Made by a program: the position numbers and the translations under genes. Source: JAHJDR01 sp964526915 (lineage in GTDB: Bacteria > UBA10199 > JADGCS01). From it: a stretch of 64,000 nucleotides of DNA. Positions 1 to 9,276 of this stretch are shown in pieces; the first letter of the stretch is position 1; every line of letters starts with the position of its first letter. A model generated the notes under the pieces. The model made no database searches, was not told the origin of the DNA, and was given only the letters and a program-made list of their open reading frames with translations. The DNA lies in the NCBI GenBank assembly GCA_964526915.1, contig CAZGMS010000148.1:1-64000 (forward strand). The letters are read 5' to 3'.

Positions 1-90
1 CCCTTCAGGGCGGAAAAAATATTTCGCCACGATTTCCGTGGGTTGAAACCCACGGCTTTGTTCCACCCTCCCTTCAGGAGGTTTTCGGAT
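1..90. repeat. REP-like palindromic repeat (family F)
   Basis: The segment contains a near-perfect palindrome CCGTGGGTTGAAACCCACGG at about 36-55, followed by a second short hairpin, CTCCCTTCAGGAG, at about 67-79. This arrangement resembles REP-type intergenic repeats that carry a GTGGGTTTCAACCCAC core. It lies just downstream of the last lepB gene on the minus strand, so it may stabilise or end that transcript, although no T-tract follows. The left part is cut by the window edge. Confidence 0.6.
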
Positions 91-96
91 AGGCTC

Positions 97-891
97 TTAG
101 CACACCCTTTTCCCCACCCGATACCAGCGAACAGATTTCGAGCCTTCCTTGCCAAAAGGACTGGCGCAGGGCAGATCATCTTCGTTCGTTGAAAAGAGTA
201 TGCGGGTCGCTTTGCCTCTGATGGAAGCCCTGGGAACGGAACCAAAAACACGACTGTCAACTGACTGATGTCTGTTGTCGCCCAAAACAAAATAGGCTTC
301 CTGGGGAACTGTGACCTCAAAATCCCTGAGCGCCTCACCCCATCTCTCTACCAGCACCACATGGCTCGGGGCATCGGGAAGATTCTCTGTTTTGATTTGG
401 TAATTTTTATGCTCCCTGAAATAAGGCATGGGCAACAGATAATCAGGAACTGTTGTGGCCTCCATTAATGCGGCCTGACATCGGTCTTGTTCCGCTGATC
501 TCTTGAACCCGATGTCATTCATCCTCACGGCTACGTCATTGATGAACAATTGCCCTGCCACCATACTCACACGTTCCCCCGGCAACCCCACAACCCTCTT
601 GACGAAATCAAACCCCTGGTCTTTGGGACCACTAAAAACAATCACATCTCCTCTGCGAGGCCCGTCTGCCTTAATCAACCACCCGTCCATAAAGGGGTTG
701 CGAAGGCCATAAGCATATTTAGCCACTCCGATGTAATCCCCTTCGAGCAAGGTCGGCATCATGGAACCCGACGGGATATGAAATGGCTCATAAATAATTC
801 CACGAACAATAAATAAAACCAGCACGATAATGATCAGGTGTATGAGAAAATGAAAATATCTCAAAGAATTTTTCTTCCAAAGCGGTCCCAC
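97..891 (-). CDS. lepB: signal peptidase I, second tandem copy
   Basis: Type I signal peptidase that cleaves signal peptides from exported proteins at the periplasmic face of the inner membrane. One N-terminal membrane segment (about residues 14-33) is followed by the box B motif IPSGSM with catalytic Ser43. The general base Lys98 lies in FVKRVVGLPG, and box E is GDNRHQSVDS. The start is GTG; its first 31 bases overlap the 3' end of the upstream lepB copy, so translation is probably coupled. At 264 aa the length is normal. It shares motif order with its neighbour but differs clearly in the middle, so this looks like an old duplication with possible division of substrates. Both copies keep the Ser/Lys dyad. 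Confidence 0.93.
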   Translation of the reverse strand: MGPLWKKNSLRYFHFLIHLIIIVLVLFIVRGIIYEPFHIPSGSMMPTLLEGDYIGVAKYAYGLRNPFMDGWLIKADGPRRGDVIVFSGPKDQGFDFVKRVVGLPGERVSMVAGQLFINDVAVRMNDIGFKRSAEQDRCQAALMEATTVPDYLLPMPYFREHKNYQIKTENLPDAPSHVVLVERWGEALRDFEVTVPQEAYFVLGDNRHQSVDSRVFGSVPRASIRGKATRILFSTNEDDLPCASPFGKEGSKSVRWYRVGKRVC

Positions 892-1691
892 CGAACATTG
901 GGAAACACTGTGGGGCTAACGAGATTGTAGCGACATCGTGTTTTTTCGTGATTCAAGGAAAGCCAGATAAAGATGGCCTTCCCTTTTAAGTTGGCTCTGG
1001 GAACAAAGCCCCAGAATCGGCTATCCTGACTGTGATCGCGATTATCACCCATCACAAAATATTCTCTTTCGGGAACAATGGCCTCAAAACCATTATCGTT
1101 TGGCCTTTTGCGCGAGCGTTGTATCATATGAGGCGTGCCGCTAGGCAGTGTTTCGAGTTTGTGTCGAAATTTTTTGAATTTAAGATAATAGGGAAAGTTT
1201 TTGAACTGATCGCCCAGAACAGCATGCATCTCGGGCGTATCCCGTATCAGACAGGCGTTCTTCGTGTCCTGTTCTTCTGGGGCAAAGGCCTGATACTCAG
1301 ACGCTTCCCCGTTCACATACAAAACACCCTGATCGAATGTGATTGTGTCTCCGGGGACAGCCACCACCCTTTTGATGAAATCGACATCCTCATCCTCAGG
1401 ATAGGAAAAAACCACCACATCACCCCTCTGTGGCTCCTTGAATTCCGTAACCCATTTTTTGGTAAAGGGAATCCTGAGCCCATAAAAATACCGCGCCACA
1501 AAGATATGATCACCTACCAGGAGCGTGGGGACCATCGACTCGGAAGGTATTTTGAATGGTTCCACCAAAAACCCTCTTATGAGAATGGCCAAAATGATGG
1601 CCCCCACCAGTGCCTGCGCGTATTCCGCCACAATGTGAAAAGGGCTCTTTTTTTCTCCGGGATTTTTGGGTGTGTTCTGTTTATTAAACAT
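861..1691 (-). CDS. lepB: signal peptidase I, first tandem copy
   Basis: Type I signal peptidase anchored in the inner membrane, removing leader peptides after Sec or Tat export. A short cytoplasmic tail and one membrane helix (about residues 24-43) precede the motif IPSESM with nucleophile Ser52. The base Lys107 lies in FIKRVVAVPGD, and box E is GDNRDHSQDS. The ATG start at 1691 lies 70 bp downstream of lepA, in the usual lepA-lepB order. A second lepB overlaps its 3' end. The 276-aa length is typical of the family. Confidence in function is high; why two copies are kept is not visible from the sequence. Confidence 0.94.
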   Translation of the reverse strand: MFNKQNTPKNPGEKKSPFHIVAEYAQALVGAIILAILIRGFLVEPFKIPSESMVPTLLVGDHIFVARYFYGLRIPFTKKWVTEFKEPQRGDVVVFSYPEDEDVDFIKRVVAVPGDTITFDQGVLYVNGEASEYQAFAPEEQDTKNACLIRDTPEMHAVLGDQFKNFPYYLKFKKFRHKLETLPSGTPHMIQRSRKRPNDNGFEAIVPEREYFVMGDNRDHSQDSRFWGFVPRANLKGKAIFIWLSLNHEKTRCRYNLVSPTVFPNVRWDRFGRKIL

Positions 1692-1760
1692 GTTTCAGGA
1701 ATATAGCGTTTTTGTGGGTGCTTGTAAATTACTAAGAACTTGGGTTCCAAGACTCTTTCC

Positions 1761-3569
1761 CTAATCATCCAACTTCAACGCGGCCAAAAAAGCTTCCTGC
1801 GGAATCTCAACGGACCCCACCTGCTTCATTCGCTTTTTGCCCTCTTTTTGCTTTTCCAGCAATTTTCTTTTTCTCGTGATGTCACCGCCATAACACTTGG
1901 CCGTCACGTCTTTGCGCAAGGCCTTCACGGTTTCCCTGGCTATGATACGGGCACCAATGGCCGCCTGGATGTTCACATCGAATTGCTGTCTGGGGATGAG
2001 TTTGCGCAACTTCACGGCCAAAGCACGTCCCCGGTAGTAGGCCTGATCCCTGTGACTGATGATTGACAAGGCATCAACGGGATCTCCATTGATGAACATA
2101 TTCAGTTTGATCAGGTCAGACGTTCGATAAGCCGACACCTCATAATCCATGGAAGCATACCCTCTGGTGAGCGACTTGAGCTTATCATAAAAATCGTACA
2201 TGATTTCGGGAAACGGCATTTCATATTGTACCAACACCCTGTCTTTGGTAATGTAATCGATTTTATCCTGTCGTCCCCTCTTGCTTTCGCACAACTGAAT
2301 AATGCCCCCCACGTATTCGGACGGCACATGGATCATGGCCTTCACATAAGGCTCCTCAATGCGGTCCACCAGCGTCGCTTCTGGCATGTGTGAGGGGTTG
2401 TCGATTGCAATCATTTCACCCGCTGTCGTGTAAACATGATAAACCACTGTGGGGGCCGTCGTCACCAGCTCCATTTTGTATTCACGCTCCAACCTCTCTT
2501 GCACGATCTCCATGTGCAACAATCCCAAAAAACCACAACGAAACCCGAAACCCAGCGCAGCCGATGTTTCGGGTTCATAGGAAAATGAGGCATCATTGAG
2601 ACTGAGTTTTTCAAACGCCTCTCTCAAGTTTTCGTACTGATTGGATTGCGTAGGATAAAATCCGCAAAAAACCATGGGTTTGACATCTCGAAAACCAGGT
2701 AGGGACCCCACCCCCTCTTCACCTGCGCGCGTGATGGTATCACCAATTTTTGTAAGGGTGATTTCCTTGATTCCCGCAACGACAAATCCCACCTCACCCG
2801 CCGAAAGACTGGGCAACACAACCGGTCTTGGCGTGTGCGCCCCCACATGCAACACCTCAAACTCACTGCCACTGTGCATCAATCTGATTTTGTCGCCCTT
2901 TTTGATCTGTCCATTCACAACACGCACCAGCACCACCACCCCTTGATACGAATCAAACCACGAATCAAAAACCAGTGCCTGTAAGGGTTTTTGTTCCTCC
3001 CCCAAGGGAGGCGGAATTCTGGCAACGATGCTTTCCAACACATCCTCCACACCCTGTCCTGTCTTTGCAGAGCACAAGACAGCCTGACTGGCCTCGATGC
3101 CAATGACTTCCTGCACCTCTTGCCTGACTCTTTCTGGATCCGCAAAGGGCATGTCAATTTTGTTGATGACGGGAATGATTTCCAAATTCTGTTCCATAGC
3201 CGCGTACAAATTTGCCAGGGTTTGCGCCTGCACCCCTTGCGTGGCATCAATAACCAAGATGGCGCCATCACAAGCCGCCAGCGCGCGCGAGACTTCGTAA
3301 TGAAAATCCACATGACCCGGTGTGTCGATCAGATTGAAAAGATACTCTTCACCGTTTTTTGCCGTATAACACAATCGCACCGCGGCGGCCTTGATCGTAA
3401 TGCCTCTCTCTCTTTCGAGGTCCATGGAATCGAGCACCTGTGCCTTCATTTCGCGATCCGACAAGCCACCCGTGAGCTCGATGATTCGATCGGCCAAGGT
3501 CGACTTGCCATGATCGATGTGGGCAATGATAGAAAAATTTCTGCGATGAGTGATGGGAATGTTAGTCAT
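1761..3569 (-). CDS. lepA: elongation factor 4 (LepA), ribosome-associated GTPase
   Basis: Translational GTPase EF-4, which binds the ribosome and affects initiation or back-translocation under stress. All GTPase motifs are present: AHIDHGKST (G1), RGITI (G2), DTPGHVDF (G3), NKIDMP (G4) and SAKTG (G5). Domain II, the EF-G-like domains III and V (GFRCGFLGLLHMEI) and the LepA-specific lysine-rich C-terminal domain (YGGDITRKRKLLEKQKEGKKRM, in two parts) follow. The 602-aa length is standard. It precedes two lepB genes, the common lepA-lepB arrangement. No strong Shine-Dalgarno is visible before the ATG at 3569. Confidence 0.97.
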   Translation of the reverse strand: MTNIPITHRRNFSIIAHIDHGKSTLADRIIELTGGLSDREMKAQVLDSMDLERERGITIKAAAVRLCYTAKNGEEYLFNLIDTPGHVDFHYEVSRALAACDGAILVIDATQGVQAQTLANLYAAMEQNLEIIPVINKIDMPFADPERVRQEVQEVIGIEASQAVLCSAKTGQGVEDVLESIVARIPPPLGEEQKPLQALVFDSWFDSYQGVVVLVRVVNGQIKKGDKIRLMHSGSEFEVLHVGAHTPRPVVLPSLSAGEVGFVVAGIKEITLTKIGDTITRAGEEGVGSLPGFRDVKPMVFCGFYPTQSNQYENLREAFEKLSLNDASFSYEPETSAALGFGFRCGFLGLLHMEIVQERLEREYKMELVTTAPTVVYHVYTTAGEMIAIDNPSHMPEATLVDRIEEPYVKAMIHVPSEYVGGIIQLCESKRGRQDKIDYITKDRVLVQYEMPFPEIMYDFYDKLKSLTRGYASMDYEVSAYRTSDLIKLNMFINGDPVDALSIISHRDQAYYRGRALAVKLRKLIPRQQFDVNIQAAIGARIIARETVKALRKDVTAKCYGGDITRKRKLLEKQKEGKKRMKQVGSVEIPQEAFLAALKLDD

Positions 3570-3589
3570 GTGCGGGAAGAAGGAAAGGG

Positions 3590-3823
3590 TTAAAAATTTT
3601 TCCTGAACTTGTTGTCAACAGAAAATTCCTGCAGATCCAAAAAGCTAAGCTGCCCGGGAATGGTTTGTCCATTTCTCTCCAGCACGAGGTCAATCCCCTG
3701 ACGCACATACTCCGCCATGGGAACCTTTGTGAAGCGACTAAGCCGTTTGAGTTTCTCGTTTTGTTCTTCTGTAATGTATATGGTTGTTGATAGTTTTTTC
3801 TGATTAACCACGTGGGGGATCAT
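3590..3823 (-). CDS. small ribbon-helix-helix protein
   Basis: A 77-aa protein whose N-terminal half has a ribbon-helix-helix pattern: a beta strand (KKLSTTIYI), helix 1 (EEQNEKLKRLSRFT) and helix 2 (PMAEYVRQGIDLVLER). This fold usually binds DNA as a dimer, as in CopG, Arc and antitoxins. The C-terminal 25 residues have no recognisable motif. It lies between gspN and lepA, 20 bp upstream of lepA, with no adjacent toxin, so a local transcriptional regulator is more likely than an antitoxin. The ATG at 3823 is the first in frame. Confidence 0.7.
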   Translation of the reverse strand: MIPHVVNQKKLSTTIYITEEQNEKLKRLSRFTKVPMAEYVRQGIDLVLERNGQTIPGQLSFLDLQEFSVDNKFRKNF

Positions 3824-3878
3824 AGTCCGCTCTGCTCTTCATGTCAATGTGGTGATAAAGCCCTTGACTGCCAGCAAG

Positions 3879-4793
3879 TTACTGCACAAGAGGAATCCCT
3901 CCCAACGTCACGTTGGGCTTATTGATAGAACCCCTCACCACCAAGTTAAGAGGTTCTTCGCTTCGCAGGGCCAAACACTTCTCCGTGCTTTTTTCGGAAA
4001 ACAACACTTTTCCGTCAAAGCTCATCCGCATCACATCATAGACACGACTGATGTGCGCGCTACCCGTAAAATCTGTTAATTTGATGTCTGGCCCGGGAAT
4101 GAAAAAACGATTCACCATGATCTTGGCATTGCTCAGCCCGATTTCCAACTCGATACCTGTCTGTCCTTCCGCCAAAACAGCCTCTTCAATCGCCTCACAG
4201 GAATACTGTTCCTGATTGATAGGAATTGCCCCCAACAGGGCCTGGCTGATTTTGAGCTTCACATCAACTTCGCTGGCACGATGATCATCTTCCAGGGAAA
4301 CAGACACAGTCCCATCAAGCACCCCCGAAAAGGATAACGGCATTTTCGCCGATGCCAGGTAGTCTTCTATAAACCTGAGCTGATCAGTGGCAAAATTTTC
4401 GAACCCCACATCAATCATCTTGAGCCCAATTTGTTTTCCTTTGGTGCTGAGAGCGACTTTGCCCGAAACTTCCCCTTTTTCAAAAACAGCGTCAAACCCC
4501 ACCGTCTTGTTGTCTCCCAGCAAAGAAAACAGCGAAAAACCCACATCCAGTTCCGGCACACTAAGAATTTCGCGCCCTTGTTGGTACACACGAAAATTTT
4601 TAAAATGGGAATCAAAAATCAAACTGCCATCAATGTCGGCCACCACAACCCGATACTTCCCTGCGGTATCTTCTTCGACCTGGGCGAGGAAATGTCCTAT
4701 CACTGTATCGAGAGGAAACAACAAGACCACAAAGCCCACAAAGGCCACAACCAGGGTGAAAACGTACACAATTATTTGAACGGTCCGATTCAA
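3879..4793 (-). CDS. gspN: type II secretion system protein GspN
   Basis: Last gene of the T2SS operon. One N-terminal membrane helix (about residues 8-28) is followed by a mostly beta periplasmic domain, as in the GspN/AsmA-like proteins of Myxococcus-type T2SS operons. Sequence motifs are weak; the assignment rests on the membrane topology, the 304-aa length and the position directly after gspM. The start is TTG at 4793: an AG-rich Shine-Dalgarno (GAGGGAG) lies 7 bases upstream, and no ATG fits near the end of gspM. It is an accessory T2SS component with poorly known function. Confidence 0.75.
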   Translation of the reverse strand: MNRTVQIIVYVFTLVVAFVGFVVLLFPLDTVIGHFLAQVEEDTAGKYRVVVADIDGSLIFDSHFKNFRVYQQGREILSVPELDVGFSLFSLLGDNKTVGFDAVFEKGEVSGKVALSTKGKQIGLKMIDVGFENFATDQLRFIEDYLASAKMPLSFSGVLDGTVSVSLEDDHRASEVDVKLKISQALLGAIPINQEQYSCEAIEEAVLAEGQTGIELEIGLSNAKIMVNRFFIPGPDIKLTDFTGSAHISRVYDVMRMSFDGKVLFSEKSTEKCLALRSEEPLNLVVRGSINKPNVTLGGIPLVQ

Positions 4794-4805
4794 ATCAACA
4801 CTCCC

Positions 4806-5393
4806 TCATTCTGTGGTAACCGGTTTTAGCACGCTCACCGTCATCACCACCGTATTCATTTGCTGTTTGTTGCGACGATCCGCCTGCATGGTCAGCTTAT
4901 TGACCCTGAGAGGGACTTCGCTATAGCTGATGATCTGATCGAGCAACTGAACCGTTTGCTCAAAATCAATGTTGCGCAAGGTGATCTCTTTTCCCTCTTC
5001 AATAAAATCTCCCTTGGGCACATCAGGGATTGTTTTCAACGTGGCCTTGTGGCGATCCAAACCAATGGTATCGGTCATCTGGATTACGATTTTCTTGATG
5101 TCTATTTCGACCCCGGCAGACGCATTCGCCGATTTGCCAACACTATTTTTCAGGCCGTTGTATTGGGTGAGTTTGTCATAAAGCTCGGAAGCCGTTTTGA
5201 TCACCTCGCGGTATTCAGCCTCCCGTGAATTGAGCTGTGACGAAATCCAGTTGACGGGCAAAATAAGGATGACAATCAACACAGCCGCAAGCGCCAACAC
5301 AACAAAATATTGCTGTTTCTGGTCCAACCACAAAAATTTGTTGTACAGCTCTTCAACATTGAGCTGTGATTTTATGTTATCCCAATTGATCAT
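4806..5393 (-). CDS. gspM: type II secretion system protein GspM
   Basis: Inner-membrane platform protein that pairs with GspL to anchor the ATPase GspE. The 195-aa protein has a short cytoplasmic stretch, a membrane helix at about residues 29-46 (YFVVLALAAVLIVILIL) and a coiled-coil then ferredoxin-like periplasmic part. It starts 3 bp after the gspL stop codon and is followed by gspN after 12 bp, so co-translation is likely. The family is poorly conserved; topology, size and operon position carry the call. Confidence 0.82.
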   Translation of the reverse strand: MINWDNIKSQLNVEELYNKFLWLDQKQQYFVVLALAAVLIVILILPVNWISSQLNSREAEYREVIKTASELYDKLTQYNGLKNSVGKSANASAGVEIDIKKIVIQMTDTIGLDRHKATLKTIPDVPKGDFIEEGKEITLRNIDFEQTVQLLDQIISYSEVPLRVNKLTMQADRRNKQQMNTVVMTVSVLKPVTTE

Positions 5394-5396
5394 ACG

Positions 5397-7028
5397 TCAT
5401 TCCGAACTCGACACCGATTTTTTGAGGTCGATCTTTAAATCGAAATCCCACTGTCCCCCGGGTTTAGGCTGCGCATCCGACGCCACAATGCTGACAAACT
5501 TGTCTGATTTCTTCAGGGCACCCACAATTTTTTCGACGTTCAGGGTGTCGTTCGTCGTCGCATCAATCTTTAAAAAATCATCCGCAAAGATAAATTGTTT
5601 TGTTTCAAAATTGACCTCCTGCTTCGAAGGCAAACTTCGGGAAACCTCCTGCAACAACTGCAACACGTTATCCTGGGCCCCCTCGGATGAAAAAGCTGTT
5701 TCAAATTCTTTAATTTTTCGATCTACCGTTTTGAGATAATTTTTGATTTTGTTCTCGGGATCACCCCCACCCTTTTTTTTGGAGCCTTCATCGATGGCAA
5801 TGTCTCCGTATTCCTTGCGCAACAAGGCCTCGACCGTCTTGTTGATCTTGACAATTTTTTTTGCATAGTGGCTATCGGCCAGGTAGTAATACACGCCTCC
5901 CAAAATCACGATGAACAGGAGGAACGCCGCCATGGCCTTGAATTCACGGGTGATGACCTGCAGGTCCCTCTTGAAAGCGAAGGGCCCTTTTCGAAAATTG
6001 ATTCGGGGCACACGATTAAAAAAGAAAGGCCTGATGGTTGTTGCCAAGACCTGCGGGATGATCGCGTTCACGTCATCAGGGTTGTCAAAATGATGTGCCG
6101 TAAACGTGAGCGCGTCCAAATCAAACACATTGGTCCTCAAGTGAAACGACAGGTGTTCCAGTATCCCCACAAGTTTGGTGCCACCCCCACAACAGTAGAT
6201 AGCGGGAAAGGCCCCCGTATCGCAGTACCGCGCCGCCCCCATGAGCGTTTGTTTGATTTGGGCCACAAGCTCTGCCGCTACACGGGACAAGATACGGGAC
6301 ACCTGGTCGGATTCCTGTTCCCTGACATAGAGTTTCCCCCTGGCCAATTTAAGCGCCTCTGCTTTTTCGTAGTTGAGGTTGAACGATCTTTGGATGGCTC
6401 GCGTGAATTGCATACCACCCAGCCCTATGGTTCGTGCGTACTTGAGGTCCTGGCCTTCCATGAGCAACACATTTGTTTTGCTGTGTCCAATATCACATAT
6501 GACATAATACCCTTCTGGCGGCAACATCGCTACTTGAGCAATGCCTGCCATGTCAGCAAAATCAGCGCCATAATACTTGGCATCGATCCCCGCACCCACC
6601 AGACAATCCAGATATTTTTTGATGTTCTCCTCATAAGCATAGGCACACAACACCTGCGAACTGCTCTCTCCCTGGCTCAGCACATGATAATCCCAGAAAA
6701 CTTCCTCAATGGGAAAAGGGATGTGGCCTTCCAGCTCAAACTCGATAGATTGAGCAATTTTTTTCGCGTTCGTAAAGGGGATCTCCAAAATGCGATTTGA
6801 CAGCGTGTGGCCGGGAACATTCAAACAGATAATGTCTGCTGAAAACTGATGTTCCTTGAAAAACGGCTCCAATACTTCGGCAACCTGCTCATGATGCTGG
6901 TGTCGCACATGCAGATTGAGAGGCAATTCAAAAAATTCCAACAAATGAATCTCCTGCAATCGCCTTTCCAGCCTGAGAACCTTGATCGAATAAGTGCCGA
7001 GATCAATGCCTAATATACTCTGGGACAT
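5397..7028 (-). CDS. gspL: type II secretion system protein GspL (PilM-like)
   Basis: Cytoplasmic actin-like domain plus inner-membrane anchor that links GspE to the pseudopilus platform. The N-terminus (ILGIDLGTYSIKVLRLE) is the phosphate-1 loop of the PilM/FtsA-type fold; CDIGHSKTNVLLM matches the phosphate-2 region and YCCGGGTKLVG the adenosine loop. A membrane helix lies at about residues 375-393 and is followed by a periplasmic ferredoxin-like domain. At 543 aa it is longer than many GspL proteins because the actin-like part is complete. It sits between gspK and gspM in the canonical order. Confidence 0.9.
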   Translation of the reverse strand: MSQSILGIDLGTYSIKVLRLERRLQEIHLLEFFELPLNLHVRHQHHEQVAEVLEPFFKEHQFSADIICLNVPGHTLSNRILEIPFTNAKKIAQSIEFELEGHIPFPIEEVFWDYHVLSQGESSSQVLCAYAYEENIKKYLDCLVGAGIDAKYYGADFADMAGIAQVAMLPPEGYYVICDIGHSKTNVLLMEGQDLKYARTIGLGGMQFTRAIQRSFNLNYEKAEALKLARGKLYVREQESDQVSRILSRVAAELVAQIKQTLMGAARYCDTGAFPAIYCCGGGTKLVGILEHLSFHLRTNVFDLDALTFTAHHFDNPDDVNAIIPQVLATTIRPFFFNRVPRINFRKGPFAFKRDLQVITREFKAMAAFLLFIVILGGVYYYLADSHYAKKIVKINKTVEALLRKEYGDIAIDEGSKKKGGGDPENKIKNYLKTVDRKIKEFETAFSSEGAQDNVLQLLQEVSRSLPSKQEVNFETKQFIFADDFLKIDATTNDTLNVEKIVGALKKSDKFVSIVASDAQPKPGGQWDFDLKIDLKKSVSSSE

Positions 7029-7074
7029 CTCCCCGCCATAGTATTACAAGTTGATAAAATTACAAAGGAAATAA

Positions 7075-8427
7075 TCAATCGATCCGATAATACAGAACCG
7101 GCCACTGATTCGCTTTGCCACCACTCGTATCGAGAACAATCACAATTGATGAGGTGATATCGCCAACGGAGCCTGATGCCTTGATGCGAAAGACATTGTT
7201 GTCTGTCGCGATGAGATCTTCGAATTGAATCTGACAACCCGCAACCTTCGACGATGTCTTTCCCGTCGCTGAACTGACATTGGTGGTAGTGCCGGAGGCA
7301 GAGCTTGTCGTCGTTGCTGTGTTTGCGTCGGCAGCCGAACTGATTCCCAAAGCAACATTCAACGCCGTAGCCATCGCTGTTTTGTCGGGACAAAGGGCCA
7401 GAAGCTCATCGCGATGCTTGGCGATTTCATCAGCGTCCTTTTCCCCGTCAAGAGGCGTCGTACACTCGGAATATTTTGTATAGTGGGCTATGAGGGCATC
7501 GACGATCTCGGGCTCCGCAAGACAAACATTCACTTTTTCGCTCGTGTGATAAACCGAAACCAGGGGTTTGATGGTCTCAAAAATATCATCACCCATTCCC
7601 GGAACCAGACGCAGTTCAGACAAGGTTAAGAAAGGGCCATCCTTGGCCTGGTATGATAATTTGTTATAGGCAGACCCTTCGTCCCCTCGTTCCACCTGGT
7701 CAAACTCGTTGATCACATTATTGGCATCGACAAAATCAGCAATCGCGTGAGTCAGGGTCTCAGCCTCTTGAGCTTGATTGTTGAAGAAATTTTTAAATTC
7801 AGGGCGCAGGAGCAAGGACAGCAAGACTTTTTTGTGCAAATCATAGCTGGGTGAGTTCGATGTCATCTTGGAAACAGCGTTCAGAGAATATTTGGATTGC
7901 TCTTCGCTGATCTCCACATCGAAATTTCCCTCAAAACCCAAAAATTCCTCAATCCCTTCTTTTTGCAACATGCCCACGCTGTCTGCTGTAGAGGCATCAC
8001 CCTCATTTTCACTTTCATCTTTATCCTCCTCTGCTTCAGCTTCAGCTTCAGCCTCATCCTCTGTCCCATCAGTCACTTCGCCCTCTTCTCCTCCTGACAG
8101 CATCGCCCCCATGGAGACCATGCCGCGCAAGGCCTCACTGCTGAGTGGGATCATTTTGTACAACGGCTCATATCCCAATGCCTGCAAACTCGTCTTCTTT
8201 TTTGTCAATTCACTCTCAACCTGTTTGTTGTAGAAAAGCAACATCTTGGAAAAATTGACGCCTGATTTCGCCAGATAATAAGCCTGCGTCCGCGCCCTGT
8301 AATTTTGAGCCAACTGATGACTCACAAGAGAATCATCGAACATGTCCAAACACACCACGGTGAGCAGCATGATAGCGGCTAAGACCAGAATGATGGCGGC
8401 TCCTTTTTTGTTCAATCGTGTTTTCAT
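7075..8427 (-). CDS. gspK: type II secretion minor pseudopilin GspK
   Basis: Large minor pseudopilin at the tip of the T2SS pseudopilus. The prepilin leader ends in KKG and is followed by AAIILVLAAIMLL, lacking the usual Glu5; absence of that Glu is a hallmark of GspK. The 450-aa length includes the typical inserted alpha domain. An acidic low-complexity run rich in Glu, Asp and Ala at about residues 120-145 and a Ser/Thr/Ala-rich run near residues 360-385 are unusual insertions. The ATG follows the gspJ stop codon (TAG) with no gap. Confidence 0.9.
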   Translation of the reverse strand: MKTRLNKKGAAIILVLAAIMLLTVVCLDMFDDSLVSHQLAQNYRARTQAYYLAKSGVNFSKMLLFYNKQVESELTKKKTSLQALGYEPLYKMIPLSSEALRGMVSMGAMLSGGEEGEVTDGTEDEAEAEAEAEEDKDESENEGDASTADSVGMLQKEGIEEFLGFEGNFDVEISEEQSKYSLNAVSKMTSNSPSYDLHKKVLLSLLLRPEFKNFFNNQAQEAETLTHAIADFVDANNVINEFDQVERGDEGSAYNKLSYQAKDGPFLTLSELRLVPGMGDDIFETIKPLVSVYHTSEKVNVCLAEPEIVDALIAHYTKYSECTTPLDGEKDADEIAKHRDELLALCPDKTAMATALNVALGISSAADANTATTTSSASGTTTNVSSATGKTSSKVAGCQIQFEDLIATDNNVFRIKASGSVGDITSSIVIVLDTSGGKANQWPVLYYRID

Positions 8428-9111
8428 CTAAAAATTGATTTTGGTGGCAAACATGGGAATTTCAACCAGAAACTCAAAGTTGTACTCTTTTCGTTGTTCC
8501 TCTTCATCGATGGACTCCCCCATGATCGCTATCTTTATTTTTACCCTCCGGGGCAATTGACCGCCGGCCGACACGGATTCCGTGTCCCATTGTTTCTGCC
8601 ACTCTTTTTTGTTGGCATCAAAATACTCTAAACTGAACTGACTCACATCTCGCAAGAGAGCAAAGGCCTGGCCACCGACATCCAGCTTTTCCGGCAACCG
8701 GTCTGTTTGCCGTCTCTTGAGAACAAATGTGTCTGCTTCGTTCTTTTCCAAAAAGTACCCCACAGCGACTTGCTCGGTATCGGCTTTGTTTTTTACAAAA
8801 TGGACCTGACTCATTGTGGAAAAATTCACACCATCTTCCTTGCCCACAAAACCTGTCTTGTACTTTTGGTCCTTGCCCTGAAACTTGCTGTCTGCCAAAA
8901 AAGCCATGTGCAAATCGTCTGTGATCTTGGTGATGGCAACAGTGATCTGGTGCTGCAATTGCATCCTGATCTCATTGCGATCCTTTTTGACCAAAATACT
9001 TCCCGTGAGCTGTGTGATGGACACCATCATCACGGCCAGGATGCTCATCGCAATCACGATCTCCAGCAGAGTGAAGCCTTTGTGGGCGAGGTTGTGTGAT
9101 TTTATAAACAT
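8428..9111 (-). CDS. gspJ: type II secretion minor pseudopilin GspJ
   Basis: Minor pseudopilin with the type IV prepilin signature: leader ending HKG, then FTLLEIVIAMSILAVMM with Glu5. It is processed by the prepilin peptidase (not in this window) and forms the pseudopilus tip with GspI and GspK. The 227-aa length and beta-rich C-terminal domain fit GspJ. The reading frame runs directly into gspK. It is separated from gspI by 165 bp of repeat-like spacer, the second-largest gap inside the gsp cluster after the 190-bp gspE-gspF gap. Confidence 0.9.
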   Translation of the reverse strand: MFIKSHNLAHKGFTLLEIVIAMSILAVMMVSITQLTGSILVKKDRNEIRMQLQHQITVAITKITDDLHMAFLADSKFQGKDQKYKTGFVGKEDGVNFSTMSQVHFVKNKADTEQVAVGYFLEKNEADTFVLKRRQTDRLPEKLDVGGQAFALLRDVSQFSLEYFDANKKEWQKQWDTESVSAGGQLPRRVKIKIAIMGESIDEEEQRKEYNFEFLVEIPMFATKINF

Positions 9112-9117
9112 AGCGTG

Positions 9118-9276
9118 GATCGAAATCAGCTCAAAGGTGAAAGCTCAAAGCTTAAAGGAAAAAAACCCTTTGCTTTTCATTTTGCCCGCAAAGCGGGATC
9201 ATTCCTGCGGCTGACATTTTGCTTTTCTTCGTCCTGTCGTCCTTCGTCCCTCGTGTTTTCGTCTTTCGTAAGCTCG
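9118..9276. repeat. repeat-filled spacer between gspI and gspJ (families C and I)
   Basis: The gap holds the AGCTCAAAG-type direct repeat at about 9128-9162 (AGCTCAAAGG, GAAAGCTCAAAG, CTTAAAGG). A pyrimidine-rich stretch with repeated CGTCC/CTCGT/TTCGT words follows, ending in CGTAAGCTCGT. The same words recur near 24374, 25587 and 25780 in other intergenic gaps. No ORF or convincing promoter is seen. Confidence 0.55.

Noticed and set aside
3590..3823. Ribbon-helix-helix gene as part of a toxin-antitoxin pair
   Set aside because: No toxin-sized gene is adjacent; the neighbours are gspN and lepA.
5868..6800. 310-codon plus-strand frame opposite gspL
   Set aside because: Shadow frame caused by codon bias of gspL; no recognisable motif.
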